The position numbers and the translations under genes were made by a program. The notes under the pieces are model-generated. The model saw only the letters and a list, made by a program, of their open reading frames with translations. It was not told the DNA's origin and made no database searches. A DNA stretch of 64,000 nt from an uncultured Oceanospirillales bacterium (GTDB lineage Bacteria; Pseudomonadota; Gammaproteobacteria; Xanthomonadales; SZUA-36): contig CAJXKA010000001.1 in the NCBI GenBank assembly GCA_913055655.1, positions 744,842-808,841 on the forward strand, read 5' to 3'. Shown piece by piece: positions 27,503 to 37,650 of the stretch. Each line of letters starts with the position of its first letter. Positions within the stretch are counted from its first letter, which is position 1.

Positions 27503-28906
27503 ATGCTCCCCGTCGTCGCCATTGTCGGCCGTCCGAATGTCGGCAAGTCGACGCTGTTCAATGCGCTGACCCGCACCCGCGACGCCCTGGTCGCGGACCT
27601 GCCCGGCGTCACGCGTGACCGCCAGTACGGCATCAGTCGCGTCGGCGAACGTCCCGTTGTGCTGGTGGATACCGGCGGACTGGTGTCCGGCGCCGAGGGT
27701 ATCGATTACCTGACCGCGAACCAGGTGCACCAGGCCATCGACGAGGCCACGCTCGTACTGTTCGTGGTCAGCGCCCGTGACGGCCTGACCAGCGAAGACC
27801 AGGAAGTGGCCGAGGTGCTGCGCCAGAAGGGCCAGCCGGTCATGCTGGTGGCCAACAAGACCGATGGCATCGATGCCGACGTGGCCGTGGCGGATTTCGC
27901 GTCGCTGGGCATGGGCGACGCCGCCCAGGTGGCCGCCGCGCACCGGCGGGGCATGGAGAAACTGATGCGCGAGGTCGATGCGCAGTTGCCGCCCGCCGAG
28001 GAACCGGAACCCGAAGACGAGGACATCGATCGCCGTCGCCTGACGATCGTCGGCCGGCCCAACGTCGGCAAGTCCACGCTGGTGAACCGACTGCTGGGCG
28101 AGGAACGGGTCATGGCCTATGACATGCCGGGCACCACGCGCGACACGATTACCGTGCAGCTGGAAAAGAACGGACTGGAATACGACCTGATTGACACGGC
28201 CGGGGTGCGGCGCCGTTCCAAGGTGCACGACGCGGTCGAAAAATTCAGTGTCATCAAGGCGTTGCAGGCGATTGAGCGTGCCCATGTCGTGGTGCTGATG
28301 CTGGACGCCCGCGAAGGCCTGACCGACCAGGACATGACACTGCTGTCACATGCGCTCGAACAGGGCCGTGGCCTGGTCATCGCCGTGAACAAGTGGGATG
28401 GGCTGGAGGATGACCATCGCAAACAGGTACTGGCCGAACTGGACCGACGCCTGGACTTCGTGCCGTGGGCGCGCCGCGTGCGAATTTCCGCACTGCACGG
28501 TACCGGCATGGACATATTGCTCCGCGCCGTCAACGACGCCTGGGAAAGCGCCACGCGCGAGATGTCGACATCTGAATTGACACGGGTGCTGACTCGAGCC
28601 TTCGAGGCTCACCAGCCGCCGATGAAGCAGGGGCGCTCCGCACGGCTGCGCTATGCCCACATGGGCGGGAAAATGCCGCCGCGGATTGTCATCCACGGCA
28701 ACCGCGTCGACACCATCCCGGTGTCCTATCGCCGTTACCTGGAAAATACCTTCATCAAGGCGTTCAAGCTGTCCGGCACGCCGGTGGTGATCGATTTCCG
28801 CAGCGGCGACAACCCCTTCAAGGATCGCCGCAACACCTTGACGGAACGACAGGTCAAACGCCGCAAGCGCCTGAAGAAATTTACCAGCCGGAAAAAAGGC
28901 CGCTAG
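27503..28906 (+). CDS. der: Ribosome-associated GTPase Der (EngA)
   Basis: Tandem GTPase needed for 50S subunit maturation. G-domain 1 has GRPNVGKSTLFN, DTGG and NKTD; G-domain 2 has GRPNVGKSTLVN, DTAG and NKWD; a KH-like domain closes the protein (GGKMPPRIVIHGNRV). The 467-residue length is typical and the tail is strongly basic. Only nine bases separate the stop from the convergent peroxidase homologue. Confidence 0.97.
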   Translation: MLPVVAIVGRPNVGKSTLFNALTRTRDALVADLPGVTRDRQYGISRVGERPVVLVDTGGLVSGAEGIDYLTANQVHQAIDEATLVLFVVSARDGLTSEDQEVAEVLRQKGQPVMLVANKTDGIDADVAVADFASLGMGDAAQVAAAHRRGMEKLMREVDAQLPPAEEPEPEDEDIDRRRLTIVGRPNVGKSTLVNRLLGEERVMAYDMPGTTRDTITVQLEKNGLEYDLIDTAGVRRRSKVHDAVEKFSVIKALQAIERAHVVVLMLDAREGLTDQDMTLLSHALEQGRGLVIAVNKWDGLEDDHRKQVLAELDRRLDFVPWARRVRISALHGTGMDILLRAVNDAWESATREMSTSELTRVLTRAFEAHQPPMKQGRSARLRYAHMGGKMPPRIVIHGNRVDTIPVSYRRYLENTFIKAFKLSGTPVVIDFRSGDNPFKDRRNTLTERQVKRRKRLKKFTSRKKGR

Positions 28907-28915
28907 CCCTAGCCG

Positions 28916-29404
28916 TCAGAGTATCCAGGATTGCAGATTGCGCTCCACCTGGTGGGTGACCAACGGGTCATCGGGCTCAACCCTCGACGGCCAGCACTCC
29001 ACCAACTCACCCCGCCGGTCGAACAGGTACTTGTGAAAATTCCACCGCGGCGTGACGTCGTCACCGTAGGTTTCCCGCAGCGCGTGAAACAACGGGTGGG
29101 CGCTGTATCCCATAACGCTGACTTTTCGGGTGAGCGGAAAGCCGACATGGTATTCATCCCAGGTCAGCCTGGCGATGTCTTCCTCCGTACCGGGCTCCTG
29201 GTGGCCGAAATCGTCACAGGGCAGGCCAATCACCACCAGGCCGCTTTCCCGGTAGTCGGCATAAACACGCTGTAGCTTCATGTATTGCGGCGTGTATTCA
29301 CTTTCCGATGCGGTATTGACCAGCAACAGTGGTTGACCGGTCCAGTTCTGCAGTCGCAACGGTGCGCCGTCGATCGACTGGAAAACGTATTCGAATACGT
29401 TCAC
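28916..29404 (-). CDS. Glutathione-peroxidase-fold protein with Ser in place of the catalytic Cys
   Basis: The 162 residues align with glutathione peroxidases throughout: VNTASESEYTPQY matches VNVASKCGLTPQY of E. coli BtuE, LPCDDFGHQEPG matches FPCNQF..QEPG, and WNFHKYL matches WNFEKFL. The peroxidatic Cys is replaced by Ser35, encoded by AGT at 29302-29300. Gln69, Trp121 and Asn122 of the active site and Cys63 remain. The protein is therefore unlikely to be a standard thiol peroxidase; it may be inactive, bind peroxide or lipid, or use Cys63 otherwise. No disruption of the frame suggests decay. Confidence 0.88.
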   Translation of the reverse strand: MNVFEYVFQSIDGAPLRLQNWTGQPLLLVNTASESEYTPQYMKLQRVYADYRESGLVVIGLPCDDFGHQEPGTEEDIARLTWDEYHVGFPLTRKVSVMGYSAHPLFHALRETYGDDVTPRWNFHKYLFDRRGELVECWPSRVEPDDPLVTHQVERNLQSWIL

Positions 29405-29515
29405 GGTTCCCCTCCCAAGGAATCTGATCTACATAACAGTCTAGACCACGGAATCTGAATGACAATCCAGTACAATGCGCGCTGATTTGAACACCGGTAA
29501 TACACGGGGCACGAC

Positions 29516-30400
29516 ATGAAAGCGAAAATCATCGACGGCAAGGCCATCGCGGCCACCATCCGGGAGGAAATCAGGCAGGACGTGGCGCGCATGCGTGAAG
29601 CGCACGGTCGCGTTCCGGGGCTCGCCACGGTGCTGGTTGGCGCACGCAAGGACTCGGAAACCTATGTGCGCATGAAGAAGAAAGCCTGCGCCGAGGCCGG
29701 CATTGAGTCGTTCGGCCACGAGCTGCCCGGCGATATCAGCCAGGAAGACCTGCTGGCGGTGGTGAAAGGCCTGAATGCCGACCCGGCGGTGCACGGCATC
29801 CTGGTGCAGTTACCGCTGCCGGACCATATTGATGATGAAGCCATCCTGGCGGCCATCAGCCTGGAAAAGGATGTCGACGGATTCCATCCGCTGAATATCG
29901 GCCGTCTGTCAATGAAGCGGCGCGATCCGCTGTTCGTGCCCTGTACGCCGAAGGGCTGCATCGAGCTTCTGGACCGAAGCGGCATCGAGATCAGCGGCCG
30001 AAACGCGGTGGTGCTGGGGCGCAGCAACATCGTCGGCCTGCCGGTGGCCATGCTGTTACTGCACCGCAACGCCACGCTCACGGTCTGCCACTCGCGCACC
30101 GCGGACCTGCCGGCCATGGTGCGACAGGCGGATATCCTGGTCGCGGCGGTGGGGCGGCCGGAAATGGTGCGGGGTGACTGGATCAAGCCGGGCGCCGCCG
30201 TCATCGACGTGGGCGTCAACGCCGTTGACGACGCCGACGACCCGCGCGGTTACCGGCTGGTGGGCGACGTGGCCTTCGACGAGGCCCGTGAAGTCGCCGG
30301 CGCCATCACCCCCGTGCCCGGGGGCGTGGGCCCCATGACCATCGCGATGCTGCTGCGCAACACCACTGACGCGGCCGCGCGCGCTCTCGACCGGGGCTGA
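29516..30400 (+). CDS. folD: Bifunctional methylene-THF dehydrogenase/methenyl-THF cyclohydrolase
   Basis: Interconverts 5,10-methylene- and 10-formyl-tetrahydrofolate with NADP. Catalytic Tyr50 and Lys54 lie in [36 protein letters not shown], the Rossmann motif [11 protein letters not shown] and [16 protein letters not shown] complete the family signatures. Length 294. A TACAAT hexamer at 29471-29476 could be the -10 of its promoter, within the 111-base gap to the divergent peroxidase homologue. Confidence 0.97.
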   Translation: MKAKIIDGKAIAATIREEIRQDVARMREAHGRVPGLATVLVGARKDSETYVRMKKKACAEAGIESFGHELPGDISQEDLLAVVKGLNADPAVHGILVQLPLPDHIDDEAILAAISLEKDVDGFHPLNIGRLSMKRRDPLFVPCTPKGCIELLDRSGIEISGRNAVVLGRSNIVGLPVAMLLLHRNATLTVCHSRTADLPAMVRQADILVAAVGRPEMVRGDWIKPGAAVIDVGVNAVDDADDPRGYRLVGDVAFDEAREVAGAITPVPGGVGPMTIAMLLRNTTDAAARALDRG

Positions 30401-30435
30401 CGCCCGTCCCGTCCCGGGCCGGGCAGGGCGGCGGT

Positions 30436-31716
30436 TCAGTCGCGCTCGACGATCGCCGCCACGCCCATGCCGCCGGCCGTGCACACGGAAATCAGCCCGC
30501 GGCCGCCACCCTCGTTCTCCAGCAATTGCGACAGGGTGCCCAGGATGCGGGCACCGGTGGCCGCGAACGGATGGCCAATGGCCACGCTGCCGCCTTTAAT
30601 GTTCATTTTCGAACGGTCGATTGACCCGAGCGGTGCGTCGAGGCCCAGGCGGTCTCGGCAGTAGTCGTCCGATTCCCACGCCTTCAGGGTGCACAGCACC
30701 TGCGCGGCGAACGCCTCGTGAATCTCGTAATAGTCAAAGTCCTGCAGTGACAATCCGGTGCGTTGCAGCAGCTCTGATACCGCAACTGTGGGTGCCATCA
30801 GCAGCCCCTCGTCGTTGACGAAATCCACCGCGGCCGAACGGCCGGTGACCAGCCACGCCTGCACCGGCAGCTTGCGTTCACGTGCCCATTCTTCCGAGGC
30901 CAGCAATACGCCGGCCGCGCCGTCCGTCAACGGGGTGCTGTTGCCGGCCGTCAGCGTCGCGGTGTCGTCCTTGCCGAACACTGTTTTCAGGCCTGCCAGC
31001 TGTTCGGCGCTGGAATCGGGCCGCACGTTGTTGTCCCGTGCGGCGCCGCTCCAGGGCGTCACCAGCGGATCGAAAAAGCCTTCGTTCCAGGCCGCGGCCG
31101 CGTTCTGGTGGCTGGTCGCCGCCAGCTTGTCCTGGTCCTCGCGCGCGATGCCCCATTCGCGGGCCATGCGCTCACAGTGCTGGCCCATGGACAGGCGCGT
31201 TCGCGGCTCGCCATTGGCCGGTGGCACCGGGGCCAGTTCCGCGGGGGAGAAGCCCTTGAAGACCTTCAGCTTGTCGCCGAAGCTGCGGGCCCGGCCCAGC
31301 TTGACCAGCCGGCTCGAAAACTTCGGCCCGAACACGATGGGCGGATCGGACGTGGTATCGGTGCCGGCCGCGATGCCGGCCTCGATCTGCCCGCTGGCGA
31401 TCTTGGCCGCGATGCCCAGCGCCGCCTGCAGGCTGGTGCCGCAAGCCTGCTGCAGCGTGATACCGGGCGTGAGCGGACTCAGCGTCGTCGACAGCAGGGC
31501 TTCGCGGGCCAGGTTCCAGTCGCGTGAGTGCGTGGTCACCGCGCCGGCCACGACCTCGTCCAGCTTTTCGCCCTCCAGGCCGAAACGGTCGGTCACGCCC
31601 TGCAGTGCGGCGGCCAGCATGTCCATGTTGGAGCGTGCTGAGTAGATGCTGTTGGAGCGGCAGAAAGGAATCCGGCTGCCGCCGATAATGGCGACCCGGC
31701 GTATCGAATCATTCAT
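30436..31716 (-). CDS. fadI: Acetyl-CoA C-acyltransferase (FadI-like thiolase)
   Basis: Thiolytic last step of beta-oxidation. From ATG 31716 (MNDSIRRVAIIGG) the protein has 426 residues, with nucleophile Cys92 (QQACGTSLQA), the active-site His in GHPFAATGAR and the second Cys in CTAGGMGVA. The length and N-terminus are closer to FadI (anaerobic/FadI-FadJ type) than FadA. The start overlaps the 3' end of the fadJ-like gene by 8 bases, forming a two-gene unit. The 36-base gap to folD holds an imperfect GC-rich hairpin (about 30402-30429). Confidence 0.9.
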   Translation of the reverse strand: MNDSIRRVAIIGGSRIPFCRSNSIYSARSNMDMLAAALQGVTDRFGLEGEKLDEVVAGAVTTHSRDWNLAREALLSTTLSPLTPGITLQQACGTSLQAALGIAAKIASGQIEAGIAAGTDTTSDPPIVFGPKFSSRLVKLGRARSFGDKLKVFKGFSPAELAPVPPANGEPRTRLSMGQHCERMAREWGIAREDQDKLAATSHQNAAAAWNEGFFDPLVTPWSGAARDNNVRPDSSAEQLAGLKTVFGKDDTATLTAGNSTPLTDGAAGVLLASEEWARERKLPVQAWLVTGRSAAVDFVNDEGLLMAPTVAVSELLQRTGLSLQDFDYYEIHEAFAAQVLCTLKAWESDDYCRDRLGLDAPLGSIDRSKMNIKGGSVAIGHPFAATGARILGTLSQLLENEGGGRGLISVCTAGGMGVAAIVERD

Positions 31717-33688
31717 CGTCATTCTCCGTGACGTCGGTGTCCAGGGTGGCAAGGTAATGCAGCGGGCCGCCGCGGAACGGCGCGAAGCCCGTGCCGAAGA
31801 TCATGCCGGCGTCGAGCACGTCGGCGTCCTCGACAATGCCGTCCGCCAACGCGGCCTTGCACTCGTCGAAGTAGGGCTGCATCAGCATCAGGGCGATCTC
31901 GTCGAGTTCGTCGTCATCGGCGCTGACCGCGCCTTTCGACGGCTTGCCCTTGTCCCAGCGATAGAAACCCTCGCCGGACTTCTTGCCCAGCTTGCCGGCA
32001 TCCACGTAGGTCTTGAGCAATTCACGTTCAGCGCCTGCATCTTCGCCGCCCAGCGTGCCCAGCACGCCCAGCCCGATATCCAGGCCCACCACGTCGGCCA
32101 GCTCAACCGGGCCCATCGGCATGCCGAACCGCACGGCAGCGGCGTCAAGATTCTCGGCGCTCACGCCACCCTCGTTCTTCATCCGGAACGCCTTGAGCAG
32201 GTAGGGCGCCAGCACGCGGTTGACCAGGAAACCCGGGCTGCTTTCCACCGGCAGCGGGAAACGTCCGATCTGGTTGCAGAACGCAGCACCGTCCAGCACG
32301 GCGCGGGCATCCGTCGCCTTGCCGTGGACGACCTCGACCAGCGGCATTTTCGCCACCGGGTTGAAAAAGTGCAGGCCCACCAGGCGTTCGGGTCGCGCCA
32401 GGTCGGCCGCAAGTTCGGCTAGTGGGATGGCGGACGTGTTGGTGGCCAGCAGGGCGTGTTGCTGGAGTTTTGGCTCGATATCCGCAAATAGCGCCTTCTT
32501 GGCGTCCGCGTTTTCGAAGATCGCCTCGATGACCACGTCCGCGCGGGCCGCGCCGTCACCCGTGATATCCGGGATCAACCGCGACATCGCGCCCGCGACC
32601 TGGTCAGGTGTCTTCAGGCGCTTTTTGAACAGGTCCTTCGCACGCTTGAGCGCCGGTTCGATGTATTTCATCTCGCGGTCCTGCAGGGTCACCTCCAGGC
32701 CACGGGAGACGCACCAGGCCGCGATATCGCCGCCCATGGTGCCGGCGCCGACCACGTGCACGCGCCGGGCGCGGAACGGGCTCTTCTTGCCGTATCCCTT
32801 GAGCCGCTCGGTCAACGCGAAAACGCGCCTCAGGTTTTTCGAGGTCTCACCGGTGATCAGCCGCCCGACCCGGACGACTTCCTCGGCGAGCATCGCGTGC
32901 GGGTCATCGCCACAGTCTTCCCAGGCGTCGATCAGTTCGAACGGCGCCGGGTAGTGATCGGGGTTGGCCTTCGCGGCCGTTTGCTTGCGCATCTGCCCGG
33001 CCAGCAGTTTCCGCACCGGGGCCATGCCCTGGACGCTGGCCATCCAGCCCGGCCCGCGCGATTTGCGCGCCTTCAGGATGGCGCGCCGCGCGGCCCAGCG
33101 GGGCGAACCATGCGGCCCGACCAGTTCGTCCACCAGGCCCTGGCCACGGGCGGCGCGGGGGCGCAGGTTGCGCGCCGACAGCATCAGCGGCATCGCCTTC
33201 AGGGCGCCGCACTGGCGCACGCTGCGCGCGCTACCGCCAAATCCGGGGTAAATGCCGAGCTTGACCTCGGGAAAGCCCAGCCGCGTGTTGTCATCATCAC
33301 GGGCGATGCGCCAGTCGAAACACAGCGCCAGTTCCAGGCCGCCACCCAGGCAGTATCCCTCGATGATCACGGCGGTGGGGAAGGGCAATGCCTCGATGCG
33401 GTTGAACAACTGGTGCACGTGGTGGATGAACTCGGAGGCATCGGCGGCACTGTCGACCCTGTCAAACTCTCGAACGTCCGCACCGACGATGAACGATCCT
33501 GCCTTGCCCGACTGCAGCACCAGGCCGGCAGGCGGTTCTGCCTCCAGCCGCGTCACGATGATTTCAAGCTCGGTCAGCACGTCGCGGGACAGGCTGTTGG
33601 CGCTTTCGCCTTCGCGGTCAAGGCTGAGCCAGCAGATGCCGTCAAGGTCGCTGGCCAGGTGCCAATGCTGAAAACCGTTGTCACTCAT
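31709..33688 (-). CDS. fadJ: FadJ-like fatty-acid oxidation complex alpha subunit
   Basis: Enoyl-CoA hydratase/3-hydroxyacyl-CoA dehydrogenase. I start at ATG 33688 (MSDNGFQHWHLASDL), six bases after a GGAG; the frame runs much further upstream but into the yceD region. Hydratase glutamates Glu119 (GGGLELAL) and Glu141 (GFPEVKLGIYPGFGG) are present, then the NAD-binding GAGTMGGDIAAW near 302 and HFFNPVAKMPLVEVV. The 659 residues are somewhat shorter than FadB/FadJ (about 715). Divergent from yceD. Confidence 0.92.
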   Translation of the reverse strand: MSDNGFQHWHLASDLDGICWLSLDREGESANSLSRDVLTELEIIVTRLEAEPPAGLVLQSGKAGSFIVGADVREFDRVDSAADASEFIHHVHQLFNRIEALPFPTAVIIEGYCLGGGLELALCFDWRIARDDDNTRLGFPEVKLGIYPGFGGSARSVRQCGALKAMPLMLSARNLRPRAARGQGLVDELVGPHGSPRWAARRAILKARKSRGPGWMASVQGMAPVRKLLAGQMRKQTAAKANPDHYPAPFELIDAWEDCGDDPHAMLAEEVVRVGRLITGETSKNLRRVFALTERLKGYGKKSPFRARRVHVVGAGTMGGDIAAWCVSRGLEVTLQDREMKYIEPALKRAKDLFKKRLKTPDQVAGAMSRLIPDITGDGAARADVVIEAIFENADAKKALFADIEPKLQQHALLATNTSAIPLAELAADLARPERLVGLHFFNPVAKMPLVEVVHGKATDARAVLDGAAFCNQIGRFPLPVESSPGFLVNRVLAPYLLKAFRMKNEGGVSAENLDAAAVRFGMPMGPVELADVVGLDIGLGVLGTLGGEDAGAERELLKTYVDAGKLGKKSGEGFYRWDKGKPSKGAVSADDDELDEIALMLMQPYFDECKAALADGIVEDADVLDAGMIFGTGFAPFRGGPLHYLATLDTDVTENDDE

Positions 33689-33839
33689 GGAGAATCTCCG
33701 TCCATACGCCACAGTAGGGTGGCAATTATAGGGTCGCGATGGGGTGTTCGCCAGAATACCGGAAAAACCTTGGCTCCTCATCCGCTTATGGTGTAAAATT
33801 CCCCGTTTGCCCAGAGTGCCTTTGGCGGGTGGCGAGCGA

Positions 33840-34358
33840 ATGTCGCGGGAATTTCCAGACTGGATCAATCCCTGGACGGCCGCACAGGGTCGCCGGGAAT
33901 TTCGTGGCACGATGCCATTATCCCGCATGCCGCGGCTGGTCGCGGTACTGGAGGACGGCAACGGCGAGGCGGAATTCCGCCTGGCGGCCAGCGTCGACAT
34001 GGACGGCCGGCCGCAGCTGGACCTCTGGGTCCGCGCCGGCTTGATGTTGATGTGCCAGGCGAGCCTGGCGCCATACGTCGAAACGGTGGAGCGGCGTACG
34101 TCGCTGACGGTGATCGAAGACGAGGCGGAAACGGCATTGCTGCCGGAACACGCCGACCCGGTCATCGTCGATGAAGGCCGGGTGGCGCTTGCCACGCTGG
34201 TCGAAGATGAATTGTTGTTGGGTTTGCCGGCCGTGCCGCGCAATCCCGAGGTCGCCAAGGTGGAGTATTCCAGCGGCGACGAACCGGCACCCGACCCCGA
34301 GTCGGAAACCCGGAATCCCTTTGCGGCGCTTGGCGACCTGGTCGGCAAGCAACGCTAG
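33840..34358 (+). CDS. yceD: YceD family protein (DUF177)
   Basis: Large-ribosomal-RNA accumulation protein, 172 residues from ATG 33840 (MSREFPDWINPWTAAQ), which follows GGCGGGTGGCGAGCGA. The core C...C motif region is visible as LMCQASLAPYVETVERRTSL and the acidic ALLPEHADPVIVDEG with VEDELLLGLPAVPR is typical. Bacterial yceD genes commonly precede rpmF, as here (48-base gap); the E. coli pair is cotranscribed. Exact role is not settled. Confidence 0.9.
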   Translation: MSREFPDWINPWTAAQGRREFRGTMPLSRMPRLVAVLEDGNGEAEFRLAASVDMDGRPQLDLWVRAGLMLMCQASLAPYVETVERRTSLTVIEDEAETALLPEHADPVIVDEGRVALATLVEDELLLGLPAVPRNPEVAKVEYSSGDEPAPDPESETRNPFAALGDLVGKQR

Positions 34359-34406
34359 AGCGCGGCGCAAGCCGCGAAGAACGAATCGGTAACAGGAGTC
34401 AGTCCC

Positions 34407-34604
34407 ATGGCTGTACAGAAAAGTCGTAAAACCCCTTCACGTCGCGGCATGCGGCGTTCGCACGACGCCCTGAAGGCGCCGACGCTGTCCGTCGAGCCGA
34501 CCACGGGCGAAACGCACCTGCGTCATCACGTCAGCCCCGAGGGCTACTACCGCGGCCGTAAAGTCGTGGACAGCCCCGTCGTGGAGTTCGACGACGAGGA
34601 TTGA
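34407..34604 (+). CDS. rpmF: 50S ribosomal protein L32
   Basis: Small basic ribosomal protein: [19 protein letters not shown] and [16 protein letters not shown] match E. coli L32 closely. Length 65, slightly longer because of an acidic tail (VEFDDED) not present in E. coli. The AACAGGAG ribosome-binding site is strong. An imperfect inverted repeat (34601-34623) and a strong terminator (34651-34679) follow. Confidence 0.97.
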   Translation: MAVQKSRKTPSRRGMRRSHDALKAPTLSVEPTTGETHLRHHVSPEGYYRGRKVVDSPVVEFDDED

Positions 34605-34650
34605 GACCGTTTCCGGTTCTCAACCTGATGCATTCGGACGACCGAAACCG

Positions 34651-34679
34651 CCGCCGGCCCCCGGGCCGGCGGTGTTTTT
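34651..34679 (+). terminator. Rho-independent terminator after rpmF
   Basis: CCGCCGGCCC (34651-34660) pairs perfectly with GGGCCGGCGG (34663-34672) and is followed by TGTTTTT. It lies between rpmF and plsX, so plsX probably depends partly on read-through or on a separate promoter. Confidence 0.8.
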
Positions 34680-34713
34680 GTGCGCCCGGCGGATTTGCTG
34701 AAAGGCAGTCGCG

Positions 34714-35745
34714 ATGACTCAAACGACGGACAAGACGCTCGCCCTGGATGTGCACGGTGGTGATCACGGACCCTCGGTGCTGGTGCCTGCAGCGCTTGAC
34801 GCGCTGAAAGCGGATCCGGCACTGAACGTGATCCTGGTCGGGCGTCCCGACGAAATCGCGCCGTTCTTCGACGAAGCAGATGCCCTGTTCGGCCAGCGTG
34901 TCCGTATCGAAGAAGCGACCGAGGTGATCGCCTCCGACGCACGCCCGCGCGCCATCCTTCGGGCCGGTCCGGACACCAGCCTGTTCCGCGCTTTGCAACT
35001 GGTCAAGGAAGGAAAGGCCGCCGCCTGCGTCAGCGCCGGCAACACCGTGGCCCTGATGACCCTGGGCGTCAAATTGCTGGGCGTCCTTCCCGGTGTCCGG
35101 CGCCCGGCGCTGATGTCACAGTTTCCAACCTCGGGCGGCACCATCGGCATGCTGGACCTCGGCGCCAACCTGAACGTCGACGCGCAGCAACTGGCGCAGT
35201 TCGCGCTGATGGGTGCCGAAGTCCTGCGTGCGGCGCACCCGGACCGCCCCGCGTCCGTCGGCCTGCTCAATGTCGGCCACGAGGATGGCAAGGGGCATTC
35301 CGTGGTTCGCGAGGCCCACGAACTGCTGAAGACCTCGGACCTGGACTACCGCGGGTTTATCGAGGGCCATGACATTTTCGAGGGCAAGGTTGACCTGGCG
35401 GTCTGTGACGGCTTCGCCGGCAACCTGGTGCTGAAGTCCAGCGAGGGCCTGGCCGCCATGCTGTTCAACGAGTTCCGCAGCACGCTGATGTCCTCCTGGC
35501 GCTCGCGCCTGGGCGCCTGGCTGGCGAAGCCGGCATTGAAGGCGATGGTGGAACGATTGGACCCCGCCAAGCATAATGGGGCGCCGCTGGTCGGGCTGAA
35601 CGGCGTCGTGGTCAAGAGCCACGGCCGCTCAGGCAGGCTTGCATCGACCCAGGCCATTCTTGAAGCCGGCCAGGAAGCGCGGCATCACGTGCCCGAACGT
35701 ATCGAGGCCGTGATCGAAAAACACGAACGAGAGACAGCAGCGTGA
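34714..35745 (+). CDS. plsX: Phosphate acyltransferase PlsX
   Basis: Converts acyl-ACP to acyl-phosphate for membrane lipid synthesis. Family signatures are [12 protein letters not shown] (the common form is MGGD; here HGGD), [23 protein letters not shown] and [14 protein letters not shown]. Length 343. The stop overlaps the fabH start (GTGA). Together with fabH, fabD, fabG, acpP and fabF it forms the usual fatty-acid synthesis cluster. Confidence 0.95.
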   Translation: MTQTTDKTLALDVHGGDHGPSVLVPAALDALKADPALNVILVGRPDEIAPFFDEADALFGQRVRIEEATEVIASDARPRAILRAGPDTSLFRALQLVKEGKAAACVSAGNTVALMTLGVKLLGVLPGVRRPALMSQFPTSGGTIGMLDLGANLNVDAQQLAQFALMGAEVLRAAHPDRPASVGLLNVGHEDGKGHSVVREAHELLKTSDLDYRGFIEGHDIFEGKVDLAVCDGFAGNLVLKSSEGLAAMLFNEFRSTLMSSWRSRLGAWLAKPALKAMVERLDPAKHNGAPLVGLNGVVVKSHGRSGRLASTQAILEAGQEARHHVPERIEAVIEKHERETAA

Positions 35746-36713
35746 AATATTCCAGGATTATCGGCACGGGCAGCGGCCTGCCGGAACGCGTTTTGACCAA
35801 TGCCGAGCTCGAAACCATGGTCGACACCAGCGACGAGTGGATCCAGAGCCGGACCGGCATTCGCGAACGCCGGGTCGCCGCGGAGGGCGAATATACCTCC
35901 GACATGGCCTACCGGGCCGCACAGAACGCCATCGAGGCGGCCGGCCTGTCGCCGAAAGATATCGACCTGATCATCGTCGGCACGACCACGCCGGACCTGG
36001 TGTTCCCAACCACGGCCGTGCTCCTGCAGCAGCGCCTGGGACTGCCGCACGTGGGCGCCATGGACGTCAACGCGGCCTGCACCGGCTTCCTGTACGCGCT
36101 CAGCATTGCTGACAAGTTCATTCGCCTGGGTGACGCGAAGCGGGCGCTGGTCATCGGCGCCGAGTCGATCACCCGGCTGGTGGACTGGGAAGACCGGACC
36201 ACCTGCGTATTGTTCGGCGACGGCGCGGGCGCGGTGGTTATCGAGGCCGCCGACGAGCCGGGCATCCTGTCCACGCATATCCACGCCAATGGCGATCACG
36301 TCGACCTGTTGCGCACGAAGCGCGGCATCTCCACCGGCTTCGACCTGGACGCGCCGCGTGGCGGCATCACCATCGAGATGAAGGGCAACGAGGTCTTCAA
36401 GGTGGCCGTACGAACGCTGGGCCGCATCGTCGATGAGACCCTGGATGCGAACGGCATGGCCAAGTCCGACCTGGACTGGCTGATTCCGCACCAGGCCAAC
36501 ATGCGCATCATTTCCGCCACGGCGAAGATGCTGGACATGACCATGGACCAGGTCGTGGTCACTGTCGACCGGCATGGCAATACTTCCGCGGCCTCGGTGC
36601 CGCTGGCGCTGGACGAGGCCGTCCGTGACGGTCGCATCCAGCGTGGCCAGAACCTGCTGCTGGAGGCCTTCGGCGGCGGCTTCACCTGGGGTTCGGCCCT
36701 GGTGAGGTACTGA
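35742..36713 (+). CDS. fabH: Beta-ketoacyl-ACP synthase III
   Basis: Initiates fatty-acid synthesis by condensing acetyl-CoA with malonyl-ACP. The catalytic triad is visible: Cys113 ([11 protein letters not shown]), His in [10 protein letters not shown] (about 250) and Asn in [10 protein letters not shown] (about 280). Length 323. GTG start at 35742, overlapping plsX; fabD begins one base after its stop. Confidence 0.97.
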   Translation: MKYSRIIGTGSGLPERVLTNAELETMVDTSDEWIQSRTGIRERRVAAEGEYTSDMAYRAAQNAIEAAGLSPKDIDLIIVGTTTPDLVFPTTAVLLQQRLGLPHVGAMDVNAACTGFLYALSIADKFIRLGDAKRALVIGAESITRLVDWEDRTTCVLFGDGAGAVVIEAADEPGILSTHIHANGDHVDLLRTKRGISTGFDLDAPRGGITIEMKGNEVFKVAVRTLGRIVDETLDANGMAKSDLDWLIPHQANMRIISATAKMLDMTMDQVVVTVDRHGNTSAASVPLALDEAVRDGRIQRGQNLLLEAFGGGFTWGSALVRY

Positions 36714-36714
36714 C

Positions 36715-37650
36715 ATGAGCGTCGCATTCCTTTTCCCGGGGCAGGGTTCCCAGTCGGTCGGCATGCTGGCCGGGCTGGCGGGCGAGTTCCCCGAAGTGGA
36801 AGCCACGTTCAAAGAAGCTTCCGAGGCGCTCGGATTCGATCTGTGGAAATTGACCCAGGACGGCCCCGAAGCTGACCTCAACCGAACCGAGAACACCCAG
36901 CCGGCGATGCTGGCGGGCGATATCGCCACCTGGCGCGCCTGGCGCGCGGCGGGCGGGCCGATGCCGGCGCACATGGCCGGCCACAGCCTGGGCGAATACG
37001 CGGCCCTGGTCGCCGCGGAGTGCATTGAATTCGCAGACGCGGTCAAGCTGGTCGCCCTGCGGGGCCGCCTGATGCAGGCCGCGACCCCGGAAGGCGTGGG
37101 CGCCATGGCCGCCATTATCGGCCTGGATGATGACGTCCTGGAAAACATCTGTGCGGACATCAATGGCGACGAAGTCGTGTCCTGTGCGAACTACAACGCG
37201 CCGGGGCAGGTCGTGATCGCCGGCCATCGCGGCGCGGTCGACAAGGCCTGCGCGGCGGCGACTGATGCCGGTGCACGACGCGCGCTGCCACTGCCGGTCA
37301 GCGTGCCGTCGCATTGCGCGCTGATGCGTGACGCCGCGAACGAGCTCGGCGACGCCCTGGAAAGCGTGAACTACGGCGTGCCCGCCGTCCCGGTCTGGCA
37401 CAATGTCGACGTCGCCACGCACAGCGAACCGGTTGACATCGTCGAGGCACTGGCGCGCCAGTTGTGGCAGCCCGTGCGCTGGACCCGCACCATCGAAACG
37501 CTCTCCGCCAGGGGTGTCGGCCAGTTCGTCGAATGCGGGCCGAACAAGGTGCTGGCGGGGCTGAACCGCCGCATCGTCCGCAGCGCCGCGGTGACCGCGC
37601 TGGCCAGCCGGGCGGATATCGAACAACTGATTGGAGAACTTGACGCATGA
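36715..37650 (+). CDS. fabD: Malonyl-CoA:ACP transacylase
   Basis: Loads malonyl groups on acyl carrier protein. FPGQGSQSVGML at the N-terminus, nucleophile Ser91 in GHSLGEYAALV and the catalytic-region VPSHCALM are present; 311 residues. The stop overlaps the fabG start (ATGA). Confidence 0.97.
   Translation: MSVAFLFPGQGSQSVGMLAGLAGEFPEVEATFKEASEALGFDLWKLTQDGPEADLNRTENTQPAMLAGDIATWRAWRAAGGPMPAHMAGHSLGEYAALVAAECIEFADAVKLVALRGRLMQAATPEGVGAMAAIIGLDDDVLENICADINGDEVVSCANYNAPGQVVIAGHRGAVDKACAAATDAGARRALPLPVSVPSHCALMRDAANELGDALESVNYGVPAVPVWHNVDVATHSEPVDIVEALARQLWQPVRWTRTIETLSARGVGQFVECGPNKVLAGLNRRIVRSAAVTALASRADIEQLIGELDA

Noticed and set aside
30402..30429. GC-rich imperfect hairpin between folD and the fadI-like gene as a terminator
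   Set aside because: Two mismatches in the stem and no T-run; too weak to annotate as a terminator.
33689..34348. N-terminal extension of the fadJ-like frame
   Set aside because: Runs across the divergent yceD gene, lacks similarity, and ATG 33688 has its own ribosome-binding site.
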